The notes under the pieces were generated by a model, which made no database searches, was not told the origin of the DNA, and saw only the letters and a program-made list of their open reading frames with translations. 64,000 nucleotides of DNA from NCBI RefSeq assembly GCF_032362555.1, contig NC_083515.1:10513001-10577000 (forward strand), read 5' to 3'. Each line of letters begins with the position of its first letter. The first letter of the stretch is position 1. A program made the translations under genes and the position numbers. This DNA is from Amyelois transitella (Eukaryota; Arthropoda; Insecta; Lepidoptera; Pyralidae). Below are positions 33,601 through 39,335 of the stretch, in pieces.

Positions 33601-36600
33601 CAGACGATGTTGTGTCGGAGGTTGTATATATAGCTTATATAATATAATTTGTCCTTAATCAAAATACGTTCGTCTAGGTCTTCCCACTCCGACCTTTCCC
33701 TCCACACTCACCTTGTTTAATAAATAAATATGTACGGGACAAATTACACTGATTGAGTTAACCTCTTAGTAGTAAGTTCTTGTGTTACGAGATATTAACT
33801 CAACGATACTACTCAACGAAACTACTCAACGATACTACTCAACGATACTACTCAACGATACTACTCAACGATACTACTCAACGATACTACTCAACGATAC
33901 TACTTAACGATACTACTCAACGATACTACTCAACGATACTACTCAAAGATACTACTCAACGATACTACTCAAAGATACTACTCAACGATACTACTCAACG
34001 ATACTACTCAACGATACTACTCAAAGATACTACTCAACGATACTACTCAACGATACTACTCAAAGATACTACTCAACGATACTACTCAACGATACTACTC
34101 AACGATACTACTCAAAGATACTACTCAACGATACTACTCAACGATACTACTCAACGATACTACTCAACGATACTACTCAACGATACTTATATGGATAAAC
34201 ATCCAAGACCCAGGCCAATCAGAGAAAGTTCTTTTGCTCATGGCCGGGGTTCGAACCCGGGACCTCCAATGTCACAGACAAGCGCACTCTCTTTGTATAT
34301 CTGCTTGTATTCTTATCCTACTAATCCTACTACTATTATAAAGGCGAAAGTTTGTATGGATGTATGGATGTTTGTTACTCTTTCACGCAAAAACTACTGA
34401 ACCGATTACCATGAAATTTGGTATGTAGGTAGCTGAAGACCCAGAATAACACATAGGCTACTTTTTATCCCAGAGTTCCCGCGGGATTGATAGGGTTTCC
34501 ATGCGGACGAAGTCGCGGGCGGCCTCTAGTATTATAAATGCGAAAGTTTGTGAGCATGTCAGTATGGATGTTTGTTACTCTTTCACGCAAAAACTACTGA
34601 ACCGATTACGATGAAATTTGGTATATAGGTAGCTGAAGACCTAGACTAACATATAGGATGATTTTTATTCCGGAGTTCCCGCGGGATCGATCCCACGCGG
34701 ACGAAGTCGCGGGCGGCCTCTAGTATATAATAATAAAACCATGTAATATTATTACTTCATACATACATAAAATCAAGCCTCTTTCCCGGAGGGGTAGGCA
34801 GAGACTACCTCTTTCCACTTGCCACGATTTCTGCATATTTCTTTCGCTTCATCCACATTCATAACTCTTCATGCAAGCTTTCGGTTTCGGGTACTCTTGA
34901 CCTGACCCTTTACCAGGACGTCCTTAATTTGATCAAGATACGTTCGTCTAGGTCTTCCCACCCCGACCTTTCCCTCCACACTCTCCTTGCATATCTGCTT
35001 AGTCAACCTGTTTTCATTCATCCTCTCCACATGACCGAACCATCTTAACATACATACATACATACATATAATCACGTCTATATCCCTTGCGGGGTAGACA
35101 GAGCCTACAGTCTTGTAAAGACTGATAGGCCACGTTCAGCTATTTGGCTTAAGATAGGATTGAGATTCAAATAGTGACAGGTTGCTAGCCCATCGCCTAA
35201 AAGAAGAATCCCAAGTTTATAAGCCTACCCCTTAGTCGCCTTTTTCGACATCCATGGGAAAGAGATGGAGTGGTCCTATTCTTTTTTGTATTGGTGCCGG
35301 GAACCACACGGCAATAATAAAACCATGTAATATTATTACTTACGGTGACATAGTCTTAGTGTTGACTTTTATAATAAAATAAAATGAATTCCAGCGTGGC
35401 GGTGTACTATATGCGCGCCCGCGCCGAAGCCCAACGGTCCATGGTGGCCATACTTAGACACATGTTGGTGTTGCAAGCCAAAGACAAAGATTTCCTACTC
35501 GGCGCCATAGACAAGGTTTCTAACGGAGGTGAGTGTTCTTTTTCAGCAACCTGTACATACATACATACGGTCACGTCTATATCCCCTGCGGGGTAGACAG
35601 AGCCAACAGTCTTGAAAAGACCGAATGGCCACGTTCAGCTATAAGCAATCTGTCACTATTTGAATCTCGATTCTGTCATTATGCCAAACAGCTGACCGTG
35701 GCCTATCAGTCTTTTCAAGACTGTTGGCTCTGTCTACCCCGCGAGGGATATAGACGTGAACATATGTATTTATGTATGTATGTACATTACTTAATAGATA
35801 CAAAATTTATTATTACTAAATTTTTCTACCAAAAGATTGAACATATGTATGTATGTATGTACATTACTAAATAGATAAAAAAATTATTATCACTCAATTT
35901 TTCGACCAAAAGATTGAACATATGTATGTATGTATGTATAGATACAAAATTTATTATTGCTCAATTTTTCGACCAAAAGATTGAACATATGTATGTATGT
36001 ATATACATTACATAATAGATACAAAATTTATTATTACTCAATTTTGTCGACCAAAAAATTCTTGGCTTGTCCAATTTCAGAGTGGTTGTATAGTCCAAAA
36101 CCTGAGGGGGAACGTGCTGACAGCCACACCTGGCAGTACTCGCGCCAGGTCCGAAAGCCGTCCAACTCGGCGTTCCACTTCGACGTCTCCCGCCTCAGCC
36201 GCGGCGACAGACCCAGGTCTCATGTCCTGGTGAGTAGAGACAGACAACCATAAATTGACCTGTTGACATTGTAGAATTAGCAGTTACAACAACCATAAAT
36301 TGACCTGTTCACATTGTAGAATTAGCAGTTACAACAACCATAAATTGACCTGTTAACATTGTAGAATTCGCAGTTACAACAACCATAAATTGACCTGTTA
36401 ACATTGTAGAATTATCAGTTAAAACAACCTTAAATTGACCTGTTAACATTTTAGAATTAGCAGTTACAACAACCGTAAATTGACCTGTTAACATTGTAGA
36501 ATTAGCAGTTACAACAATCTTAAATTGACTTGTTAACATTGTAGAATTAGCAGTTACAACAGCCATAAATTGACCTGTTGACATTGTAGAATTAGCAGTT

Positions 36601-38197
36601 ACAACAGCCATAAATTGACCTGTTGACATTGTAGAATTAGCAGTGACAACAACCATAAATTGACCTGTTAACATTGTCAACCATAAATTAACCTGTTAAC
36701 AGTTTACTAATGTACAGGTTACGGATAATTCCTGGTCATACATACATATAATCACGTCTATGTCCCTTGCGGGGTAGACAGAGATAACGGTGTTGAAAAG
36801 ACTGATAGGTCACGTTCAGCTGTTCGGCTTGATAGAATTGAGATTCAAATAGTGACAGGTTGGTAGCCTGTCGCCTAAAAGAAGAATCCCAAGTTAGTAA
36901 GCCTATCCCTAAGTCGCCTTTTACGACATCCATGGGAGAGAGATGGAGTGATCCTATTCTTTTGTCCTATTGGTGCCGAGAACCACACGGCACAATTCCT
37001 GGTCAAGCGTGTTAATACCTATGAAACACTTGTCAAGGTCCATTGTGGAGGGAGAGTGGGGGAATAACGCCCGGCAAGTAAGTTGACCTATTATTTAGTC
37101 TACTCGGCGAGGCTGTAGTATCAGTATAACGCAGCTTTTATAGCATTGAGTGAAGAAATATATCCTCTCCTCCCATGATAATATTCTCAATTTATATATT
37201 CAGGGTTCGTGACAAGACAATGATGACTAAGAGATGGGCTAGTGAACTTGGAATTCTTCTTTTAGGCGATGGGCAGGCAACCTGTCACTATTTGAATCTC
37301 AATTCTATCATTAAGCCAAACAGCTGAACGTGGCCTGTCAGTGTTTCAAGACTGCTTACTCTGTTTACCCCGCGAGGGACATAGAAGTGATTGTATGGTT
37401 GGATGGATTTACTACACTCATTTATTTATTTATTTAATTTATGTACACAGAAAACATCGAGACTGATAAACACAAGAAACAAAATTACAAAGGTTCTGCT
37501 TTTTTCAAAAGAAATCCCTTCCAGCAGACCCGAGATAGGAGTAGGGTTGAAAAAAGCGCGAAATTTTCCGGTTTTTTTCAAATTCCCTCGTTTTTATACA
37601 AGTTTTTTACGAAAGTTTCAAGAAAGATAAGAATGAAATACTTCATGTTTTTTATTAATAAAACGGAAAAAATATGAAAGAAACGGAAAAATACGATAGG
37701 AAAAGTATTGATTACCTTACAATATGCATCATTGTTTCAAAAATTGGTAATTATACATAGAATATATATATACAGTTCTTCAATCGTTTTTTTCTTATTT
37801 TTCGAAACAAACGACGAAAATCTCAATAAAACCGTTTTTCCCCAAGGTTTTATTCTGATATATTTCAATGTAACAAACCAATAAAACGGTAAAAAACGAA
37901 AAAACGTTTCTTTCACCGAAAAAAACAATTTGTTTCTTTCGGAATTTTCAACGCTAGATAGGAGACGTGATGGAAAGGGTGACAGGCGTGTACTCCACTC
38001 ACACAACTAATAATAGACATGTTAGTTTTTGGAGATTTAAATTTTATTTTGATTTATTACAGGATAGGCCTACCTCCCAGTATGATAAGTCGAAGTCTCA
38101 AGAAGACGGTGATACGGACAGCTCGTTCAGCTGGCAGGGATCCAGCAACTACTTGAACCAGAAGGGGGGAGAGGGGGGTGAGAAGAAGTGGATATGA
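17187..38197 (+). CDS. TMC (transmembrane channel-like) protein, TMC7-like, complete, 16 coding exons
   Basis: Exons 17187-17310, 20159-20318, 21791-21938, 22970-23215, 24669-24811, 25323-25473, 26404-26515, 27006-27129, 27985-28099, 28893-29002, 30779-30968, 31908-32002, 33068-33226, 35395-35528, 36081-36229, 38063-38197; 2,295 nt, 764 aa, phase continuous. Family role: multipass membrane proteins related to TMEM16/OSCA; TMC1/2 form the hair-cell mechanotransduction pore. Seen: a charged N-terminus (1-170); IELWYEAIRTIEG then TYFHFLRCLF; FSGWDFGIVC (exon 6); the CWET signature at 442-445 opening exon 10; LIYNQSVLWFGMFFSPLL in exon 11, the TMC domain core; about ten hydrophobic segments; and a hydrophilic, Ser/Gly-rich C-terminus. 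An NHTA sequon followed by seven glycines sits in the first extracellular loop. Compact size and even domain layout suggest the insect TMC7-like clade rather than the very long Drosophila Tmc; that call is inference. Introns are repeat-rich. Confidence 0.92.
17822..17945 (-). repeat. Elem-E partial copy
   Basis: It shares AACATTGGTTGACGTCAAAT and GTGCAGAAGAAG with the fuller copies at 55430 and 61757. Lies in TMC intron 1. Confidence 0.6.
17975..18340 (-). mobile_element. LINE-C, longest copy: C-terminal end of a non-LTR reverse transcriptase
   Basis: On the minus strand this copy encodes, with lesions, MRALRSMMGVKLSDRIRDS, then MLRWFGHVERMNENR and GVGRPRRTYLDQIKDV. 'RWFGHVERM' followed by a basic GRP-R stretch is typical of the C-terminus of RTE-like LINE polyproteins. 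The copy is heavily 5'-truncated and lacks the reverse transcriptase and endonuclease domains. The family's terminal sequence is better kept in the copies at 28662 and 34758. Confidence 0.75.
18585..18722 (+). repeat. SINE-A fragments
   Basis: Two 3'-half pieces (GGCATATAGACGTAATTATA near 18607; GAACGTGGCCTATCTGTC through CTCTGTCTACCCCG at 18674-18721). Confidence 0.5.
19783..19834 (+). repeat. Duplicate of the TMC exon 2 acceptor region (decoy acceptor)
   Basis: ATAAATAAACTTATT...AATATTGTTGCATTTCAG matches the true acceptor region 20109-20160 with few mismatches. The two lie on either side of the SINE-A at 19842-20088. The copy retains a full pyrimidine-AG but is followed by non-exon sequence. 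Confidence 0.75.
19842..20088 (+). repeat. SINE-A upstream of TMC exon 2
   Basis: Head GTGCCGTGTGGTTCCCGGCA to tail ATTATATGTATAAT. Flanked by the duplicated 52 bp acceptor region. Confidence 0.85.
20339..20610 (+). mobile_element. Helitron-like element, 272 bp
   Basis: A|TCTATACATAATTATAATAA at the start; GCGGACGAAGTCGCGGGC and CAGCTAG|T at the end. It starts only 20 bp after the TMC exon 2 donor. Confidence 0.7.
20622..20810 (-). repeat. SINE-B with internal deletion
   Basis: The tRNA-like head is intact on the minus strand (complement of GGTTCGAATCCC near 20750). About 45 bp of the body between AGATACTAAC and ATCCAAGATCC is missing. Confidence 0.75.
20862..21104 (-). repeat. SINE-A, diverged
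   Basis: (ACAT)n, CTCTATATCGCTTGCTGG through CCGGAGACCACACGG; several substitutions compared with other copies. Confidence 0.7.
21333..21586 (+). repeat. SINE-A
   Basis: Full length. Its (ATGT)n tail abuts the (ACAT)n of a minus-strand LINE-C directly, a tail-to-tail pair. Confidence 0.85.
21587..21775 (-). mobile_element. LINE-C 3' fragment
   Basis: ATAAAATCACGCCTCTTTCC through CCAGGACGTCCTTAATTTTA; it ends about 15 bp before the acceptor of TMC exon 3. Confidence 0.75.
22099..22345 (+). repeat. SINE-A
   Basis: GTGCCATGTGGTTCCCGGCA head, 3' end GGGGATATAGACGTGATTAT; short tail. Confidence 0.75.
22578..22832 (-). repeat. SINE-A
   Basis: Full length. TCCCTAATA lies before its tail and again after its head (near 22834), a 9 bp target-site duplication. 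A third related string, TTCCCTAAATAA, follows the adjacent LINE-C piece. Confidence 0.8.
22838..22926 (-). mobile_element. LINE-C terminal 85 bp
   Basis: AAAATCACGCCTCTTTCCCG to CTCTGCATATTCCC. It is one of the shortest LINE-C truncations here. Confidence 0.7.
23304..23568 (-). repeat. SINE-A
   Basis: Full length. TTCAGTT flanks both sides and is a possible short target-site duplication. It lies in TMC intron 4. Confidence 0.8.
23624..23885 (+). repeat. SINE-A
   Basis: Full length, in opposite orientation to the copy about 55 bp upstream, so the pair could form a hairpin of about 260 bp in the transcript. Confidence 0.85.
24475..24655 (+). repeat. SINE-A 3' ends, two tandem pieces
   Basis: Two copies of CAGTCTATTTAAGACTGTTTGCTCTG-type sequence (near 24478 and 24588), each preceded by ATTCGATGAAAGCATTTT-like unique DNA, which indicates a local duplication of SINE 3' end plus flank. 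The second tail ends 16 bp before the acceptor of TMC exon 5. Confidence 0.6.
24838..25108 (+). repeat. SINE-A, degenerate
   Basis: GTGCCGTGTTGTTTCTGGCA head; the middle is disrupted by a local inverted duplication around 25005-25060; the tail is TATATGTATGTATG. Confidence 0.65.
25120..25290. repeat. Palindromic SINE-A 3'-half dimer, copy 1
   Basis: Minus-oriented SINE-A 3' half to GGCCACGTTCAGCAATTTTT, a T-rich spacer, then GACTGGCCAAATAGCTGAAC and a plus-oriented 3' half that breaks off at CTGTCTACCCTCTCAC. The junction matches that at 32031-32234. Confidence 0.8.
25486..25700. repeat. (CATA)n/(CATG)n compound microsatellite
   Basis: About 200 bp of ACAT repeats with GTAC and CATG interruptions, starting 13 bp after the donor of TMC exon 6. 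Long frames on both strands here encode only His-Thr-Tyr-Ile or Met-Tyr-Val-Cys periodicity. Confidence 0.9.
25766..25983 (+). repeat. SINE-B, full length
   Basis: GGCCTCTGTGGCGCAGCGGT head, B box GGGTTCGAATCCC, body to GAGGCTAACTCAATC. Confidence 0.85.
26003..26136 (-). mobile_element. Helitron-like element, 3'-truncated
   Basis: On the minus strand it begins A|TCCATACTAATATTATAAAG and continues through the CTCGATAAATGG block; the CTAG end is missing. Confidence 0.65.
26715..26975 (+). repeat. SINE-A
   Basis: GTGCCGTGCGGTTCCCGGCA through GACATAGACGTGACC and a short tail, 30 bp before TMC exon 8. Confidence 0.8.
27155..27735. repeat. Cluster of broken SINE-A copies
   Basis: Minus-strand piece about 27160-27295, minus-strand copy about 27300-27490, then a plus-strand copy about 27500-27735, all diverged and overlapping at their edges. 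An inverted pair is again present. Confidence 0.6.
27733..27956 (-). mobile_element. Helitron-like element, 224 bp
   Basis: A|TCTTTACTAATATTATAAAG at the right end (minus sense) and CAGCTAG|T at the left. The body carries the CTCGATAAATGG block; the hairpin region is partly deleted. Confidence 0.75.
28123..28350 (-). repeat. SINE-A, partial head
   Basis: TAGTCACGTCTATATCCCCT through TCCTATTCTTTTTTCTAATG; the head GGCAC end is degraded. It starts about 23 bp after the donor of TMC exon 9. Confidence 0.7.
28434..28595 (-). mobile_element. LINE-C 3' fragment (left arm of inverted pair)
   Basis: ACATACATAAAAGCACACCT through TTCGGATACTTTTGACCTGA. Confidence 0.75.
28662..28877 (+). mobile_element. 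LINE-C inserted in the acceptor of TMC exon 10, with 14 bp TSD
   Basis: 5'-truncated LINE-C ending GGCGTGATTTTATG(TATG)n. TATACTTATGTCTA occurs immediately before (28648-28661) and after (28878-28891). The right-hand copy carries the A of the AG that exon 10 uses. Confidence 0.85.
29196..29290 (-). repeat. SINE-A 3' half
   Basis: GCATAATCACATCTATATCC through GCCACGTGTAGCTGCTTGGC. Confidence 0.6.
29295..29700 (+). repeat. SINE-G, full length with tRNA-like head
   Basis: The head TCGGTAAGGTGTCCGGTTAT...GGCACAGGTTCAAATCC carries a B-box-like GGTTCAAATCC. The body has TTAGTCCCGGTTGCAATCTC, GACCATGGATCCTGGATTGG and CTCACCGTAAAAGCATCGG. Confidence 0.65.
29818..29965. repeat. Inverted SINE-G head plus SINE-A 3' piece
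   Basis: 29818-29890 repeats the SINE-G tRNA-like head on the minus strand (GGAATCGAACCTGTGCC). 29893-29965 is a plus SINE-A 3' piece, mirroring the 29196-29290 arrangement. Confidence 0.55.
30278..30411 (+). pseudogene. Decayed duplicate of TMC exon 11
   Basis: Preceded by the same 30 bp lead (GCTCTAAATGTGTTTTATTT then TTTCCAG). It codes as exon 11 does through FFSPLL, has a 9 nt in-frame deletion, then breaks into a SINE-A and stops. Nearly all differences from the true exon before the break are silent (GCA/GCT, TAC/TAT, CTG/TTG, TCG/TCA). Confidence 0.88.
30412..30573 (-). repeat. SINE-A lacking its 3' half
   Basis: GAATTGAGATTCAAATAGTG through ACCACACGGC. The 3' half and (ACAT)n are missing at the exon 11 duplicate junction, so deletion followed insertion. 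Confidence 0.75.
30608..30641. repeat. (TA)n microsatellite
   Basis: Uninterrupted TA dinucleotides of about 34 bp. Confidence 0.95.
30651..30708 (+). pseudogene. Probable chimeric remnant of duplicated TMC exon 10
   Basis: TCTAG|TGCCGGGACACGTCT resembles the start of exon 10 (TCTAG|TGCTGGGAGACGTCT). CTTTTGTTTATAA|GTGAGG resembles its end and donor. The middle is a LINE-C string (TTTCCCGGAGGGGTAGGCAG). Supports tandem duplication of exons 10-11. The left part is short and could be coincidence. Confidence 0.55.
30969..31320 (-). repeat. (ACAT)n tract and SINE-A after TMC exon 11
   Basis: The exon 11 donor is GTACAT, the first unit of about 90 bp of ACAT repeats, which leads into a minus SINE-A (31063-31320). 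The SINE tail therefore appears to supply most of the 5' splice site. Confidence 0.8.
31618..31858 (-). repeat. SINE-A
   Basis: TATGCCTTGCGGGGTAGACA through GGGAACCACACGACACGGCA; the (ACAT)n tail is lost. Confidence 0.75.
32031..32234. repeat. Palindromic SINE-A 3'-half dimer, copy 2
   Basis: Minus 3' half from (ACAT)n to CCACGTTCAGCAATTTTTTT, spacer, GACTGGCCAAATAGCTGAAC, plus 3' half to (ATGT)n. Both arms are complete. The stem could be about 80 bp. Confidence 0.85.
32449..32672 (-). mobile_element. Helitron-like family 3 element
   Basis: The minus-sense end CTAG is at 32449 (CTAGCTGTCCCGGCAAA). The body has CCGATTCTCAGACCTACTC and GAGAATCGGTCAAGCCGTTT, a common lepidopteran repeat. The 5' TC end is unclear. 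Confidence 0.5.
32673..32938 (-). mobile_element. Helitron-like element
   Basis: CTAGCTGTGCCCGCGACTTC at the CTAG end (minus sense); CTCTTCATTTTTATAATATT near the 5' end. Same family as 6957-7659. Confidence 0.7.
33231..33491 (-). repeat. SINE-A
   Basis: Full length. Its (ACAT)n begins 5 nt after TMC exon 13 (donor GTAAC|ATACATAC). Confidence 0.85.
33518..33637 (+). repeat. 120 bp repeat R, copy 1
   Basis: GTAGCGGGAGCGATGATTCG through TGTCGGAGGTTGTATATATA; almost identical to 39025-39142. Confidence 0.8.
33727..34310 (-). repeat. SINE-B hosting a minisatellite
   Basis: TACGGGACAAATTACACTGA at the left (tail) and ACATCCAAGACCCAGGCCAA...GGTTCGAACCCGGGACC at the right (head). Between them the segment ACTCAACGATACT is expanded to 390 bp. 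Confidence 0.85.
33798..34187. repeat. 13 bp minisatellite, 30 units
   Basis: Unit ACTCAACGATACT, with a recurring variant ACTCAAAGATACT; 390 bp is exactly 30 units. Because 13 is not a multiple of 3, one frame stays open through it as a 13-residue repeat. Confidence 0.95.
34325..34723 (+). mobile_element. Two head-to-tail 205/194 bp Helitron-like elements
   Basis: Copy 1 at 34325-34529: A|TCCTACTACTATTATAAAGG to GCGGCCTCTAG|T. Copy 2 at 34530-34723 follows directly, lacks the first about 9 bp, and ends CTCTAG|T. Copy 1 reads identical to 40548-40752. Confidence 0.85.
34758..35312 (-). mobile_element. Chimeric SINE-A / LINE-C insertion within one 29 bp TSD
   Basis: Left part 34758-35047 is LINE-C and right part 35048-35312 is SINE-A, both minus. 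In element sense the order is SINE-A head, SINE-A (ATGT)n, LINE-C body, LINE-C (ATGT)n. An identical 29 bp sequence (AATAATAAAACCATGTAA...) occurs at 34729-34757 and 35313-35341, outside both parts. Confidence 0.9.
35557..35770. repeat. SINE-A inverted pair, different junction
   Basis: Minus 3' part to CCACGTTCAGCTATAAGCAA, then a plus part from CTGTCACTATTTGAATCTCG to GACGTGAACATATG. Unlike the 25120 and 32031 dimers, the junction lies further into the body on the right arm. Confidence 0.7.
35757..36067. repeat. Tandem repeat, about 78 bp unit, 4 copies
   Basis: Each unit has GAACATATGTATGTATG, then TTTATTATTACTCAATTTTT and CGACCAAAAGATT. It combines the SINE-A tail with flanking host DNA and ends 14 bp before the acceptor of TMC exon 15. 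Confidence 0.8.
36247..36700. repeat. 45 bp minisatellite, about 10 units
   Basis: Unit contains CATAAATTGACCTGTTAACA and TTGTAGAATTAGCAGTTACA. It starts 17 bp after the donor of TMC exon 15. A 123-codon minus frame is a 15-residue repeat caused by the unit length being divisible by 3. Confidence 0.92.
36739..36993 (-). repeat. SINE-A with 12 bp TSD
   Basis: AATTCCTGGTCA at 36727-36738 and again at 36994-37005. Confidence 0.9.
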
Positions 38198-38580
38198 TTA
38201 CTATGATAGTACGGAATCTCAGATAGAAACATTGTTTACAGAAACTTTTAATATCACTTTATGTTAAGCAGAACTTGTAGAATTTGTAAAAATAATTTTA
38301 ATGACAACCTATTTAGATTTAGAACACCGAAAGATAAAATAACATAACTTTAGAAGAATTTGAGAGATAGACCTGCAAACATTGGATTCTTCTTTTAGAC
38401 GATGGGCTAGCAACCTATTTGAATCTTAATTCTGTCATTAAACCAAACAGCTGAACGTGGCATATCAGTCTTTTTAAGACTGTTGGCTATGTCTGCCCCG
38501 CAAGTGATATAGACGTTATTATATGCATGTATGTTTGTTAAAAAAATATTTTTTACTTTTTTAATATGCTTCAATTCTAA
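38198..38580. other. TMC 3' flank with partial SINE-A
   Basis: AT-rich 3' UTR-like DNA after the TMC stop (GATAAAATAACATAAC near 38332), then a plus SINE-A part at about 38365-38530 lacking its head. Confidence 0.5.
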
Positions 38581-38583
38581 CAT

Positions 38584-38845
38584 ACATACATACATACATA
38601 TGGTCACGTCTATATCCCTTGCGGGGTAGACAGAGCCAACAGTCTTGAAAAGACTGATTGGCCACGTTCAGCTATTTGGCTTAAAGATATAATTGAGATT
38701 CAAATAGTGACAGGTTGCTAACACATCGCCTAAAAAAGAATACCAAGTTTGTAAACCTATCCCTTAGTCGCCTTTTACGACACCCATGGGAAAGTGATGG
38801 AGTGGTCCTATTCTTTTTTTTATTGGGGCCGGGAACCACACGGCA
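38584..38845 (-). repeat. SINE-A with 12 bp TSD
   Basis: CAATTCTAACAT at 38572-38583 and at 38846-38857. Full length. Confidence 0.9.
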
Positions 38846-38855
38846 CAATTCTAAC

Positions 38856-39029
38856 ATGTTTTTACTTATAGTCACAAAGTCAGCCTTGGTAATGTTCCAG
38901 TCAAAAAGTCATATCAAATTGTATCTCTTTATAATTGTCATTGTCTTCCTGGTGTTTGTGCCGAAGAGAACTCTAGAGAGAACGCAGGCGGATGATTTAG
39001 GAGAGGGAATGTTAGGTTATAATGTGTAG
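38856..39029 (+). CDS. Orphan short open frame with one membrane segment (uncertain)
   Basis: ATG at 38856 to TAG at 39029, 57 codons. It contains KLYLFIIVIVFLVFVPKRT, a strong single membrane-spanning segment followed by a basic stop-transfer, and an acidic tail (QADDLGEGMLGYNV). A plausible acceptor (TTTTTACTTATAG at about 38871) would join it in phase 1, so TMC exons ending in phase 1 (such as exon 14) could splice to it in principle, replacing the usual C-terminus. The stop lies at the edge of repeat R. Unrecognised. It could be an alternative last exon, a small membrane-protein gene, or chance. Confidence 0.25.
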   Translation: MFLLIVTKSALVMFQSKSHIKLYLFIIVIVFLVFVPKRTLERTQADDLGEGMLGYNV

Positions 39030-39142
39030 CGGGAGCGATGATTCGGCTCGACCGCCACCAAAGGGAAGATCTTCCTGTAGGCTGGAGTGACGCCTGGGGA
39101 ACCGCGCGACAGACGATGTTGTGTCGGAGGTTGTATATATAT
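39025..39142 (+). repeat. 120 bp repeat R, copy 2
   Basis: Same sequence as 33518-33637 with one visible substitution (GGCTGGAGTGACG versus GGCTGGTGTGACG). A diverged, inverted third copy occupies about 58090-58180. Confidence 0.8.
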
Positions 39143-39146
39143 TACT

Positions 39147-39335
39147 AGCGATCCGCCCCGGCTTCGCACGGGTGCCAAATTATAAATGTTATTATACATA
39201 AAAACCTTCCTCTTGAATCACTCTACCTGTTACAAAAAACCGCATCAAAATCCGTTGCGTAATTTTAAAGATTTAAGCATACAGACAAACAGACTGAAAT
39301 AGCGACTTTGTTTTATACTATGTAGTGATGCTCCA
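39147..39335 (-). mobile_element. Helitron-like family 4 remnant
   Basis: ACTAGCGATCCGCCCCGGCT followed by AAACCTTCCTCTTGAATCAC and ACCGCATCAAAATCCGTTGC, a common lepidopteran repeat. Only the CTAG end is clear. Confidence 0.5.

Noticed and set aside
33798-34187. CRISPR-like regular repeat array
   Set aside because: Units are directly tandem with no spacers, in a eukaryotic intron; it is a minisatellite.
33780-34400. 206-codon open frame with a regular 13-residue repeat
   Set aside because: It is the translation of the 13 bp minisatellite within a SINE-B; the frame survives only because the unit has no stop in any register.
36309-36680. 123-codon minus-strand frame with 15-residue repeats
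   Set aside because: By-product of the 45 bp minisatellite in TMC intron 15; no start context or conserved domain.
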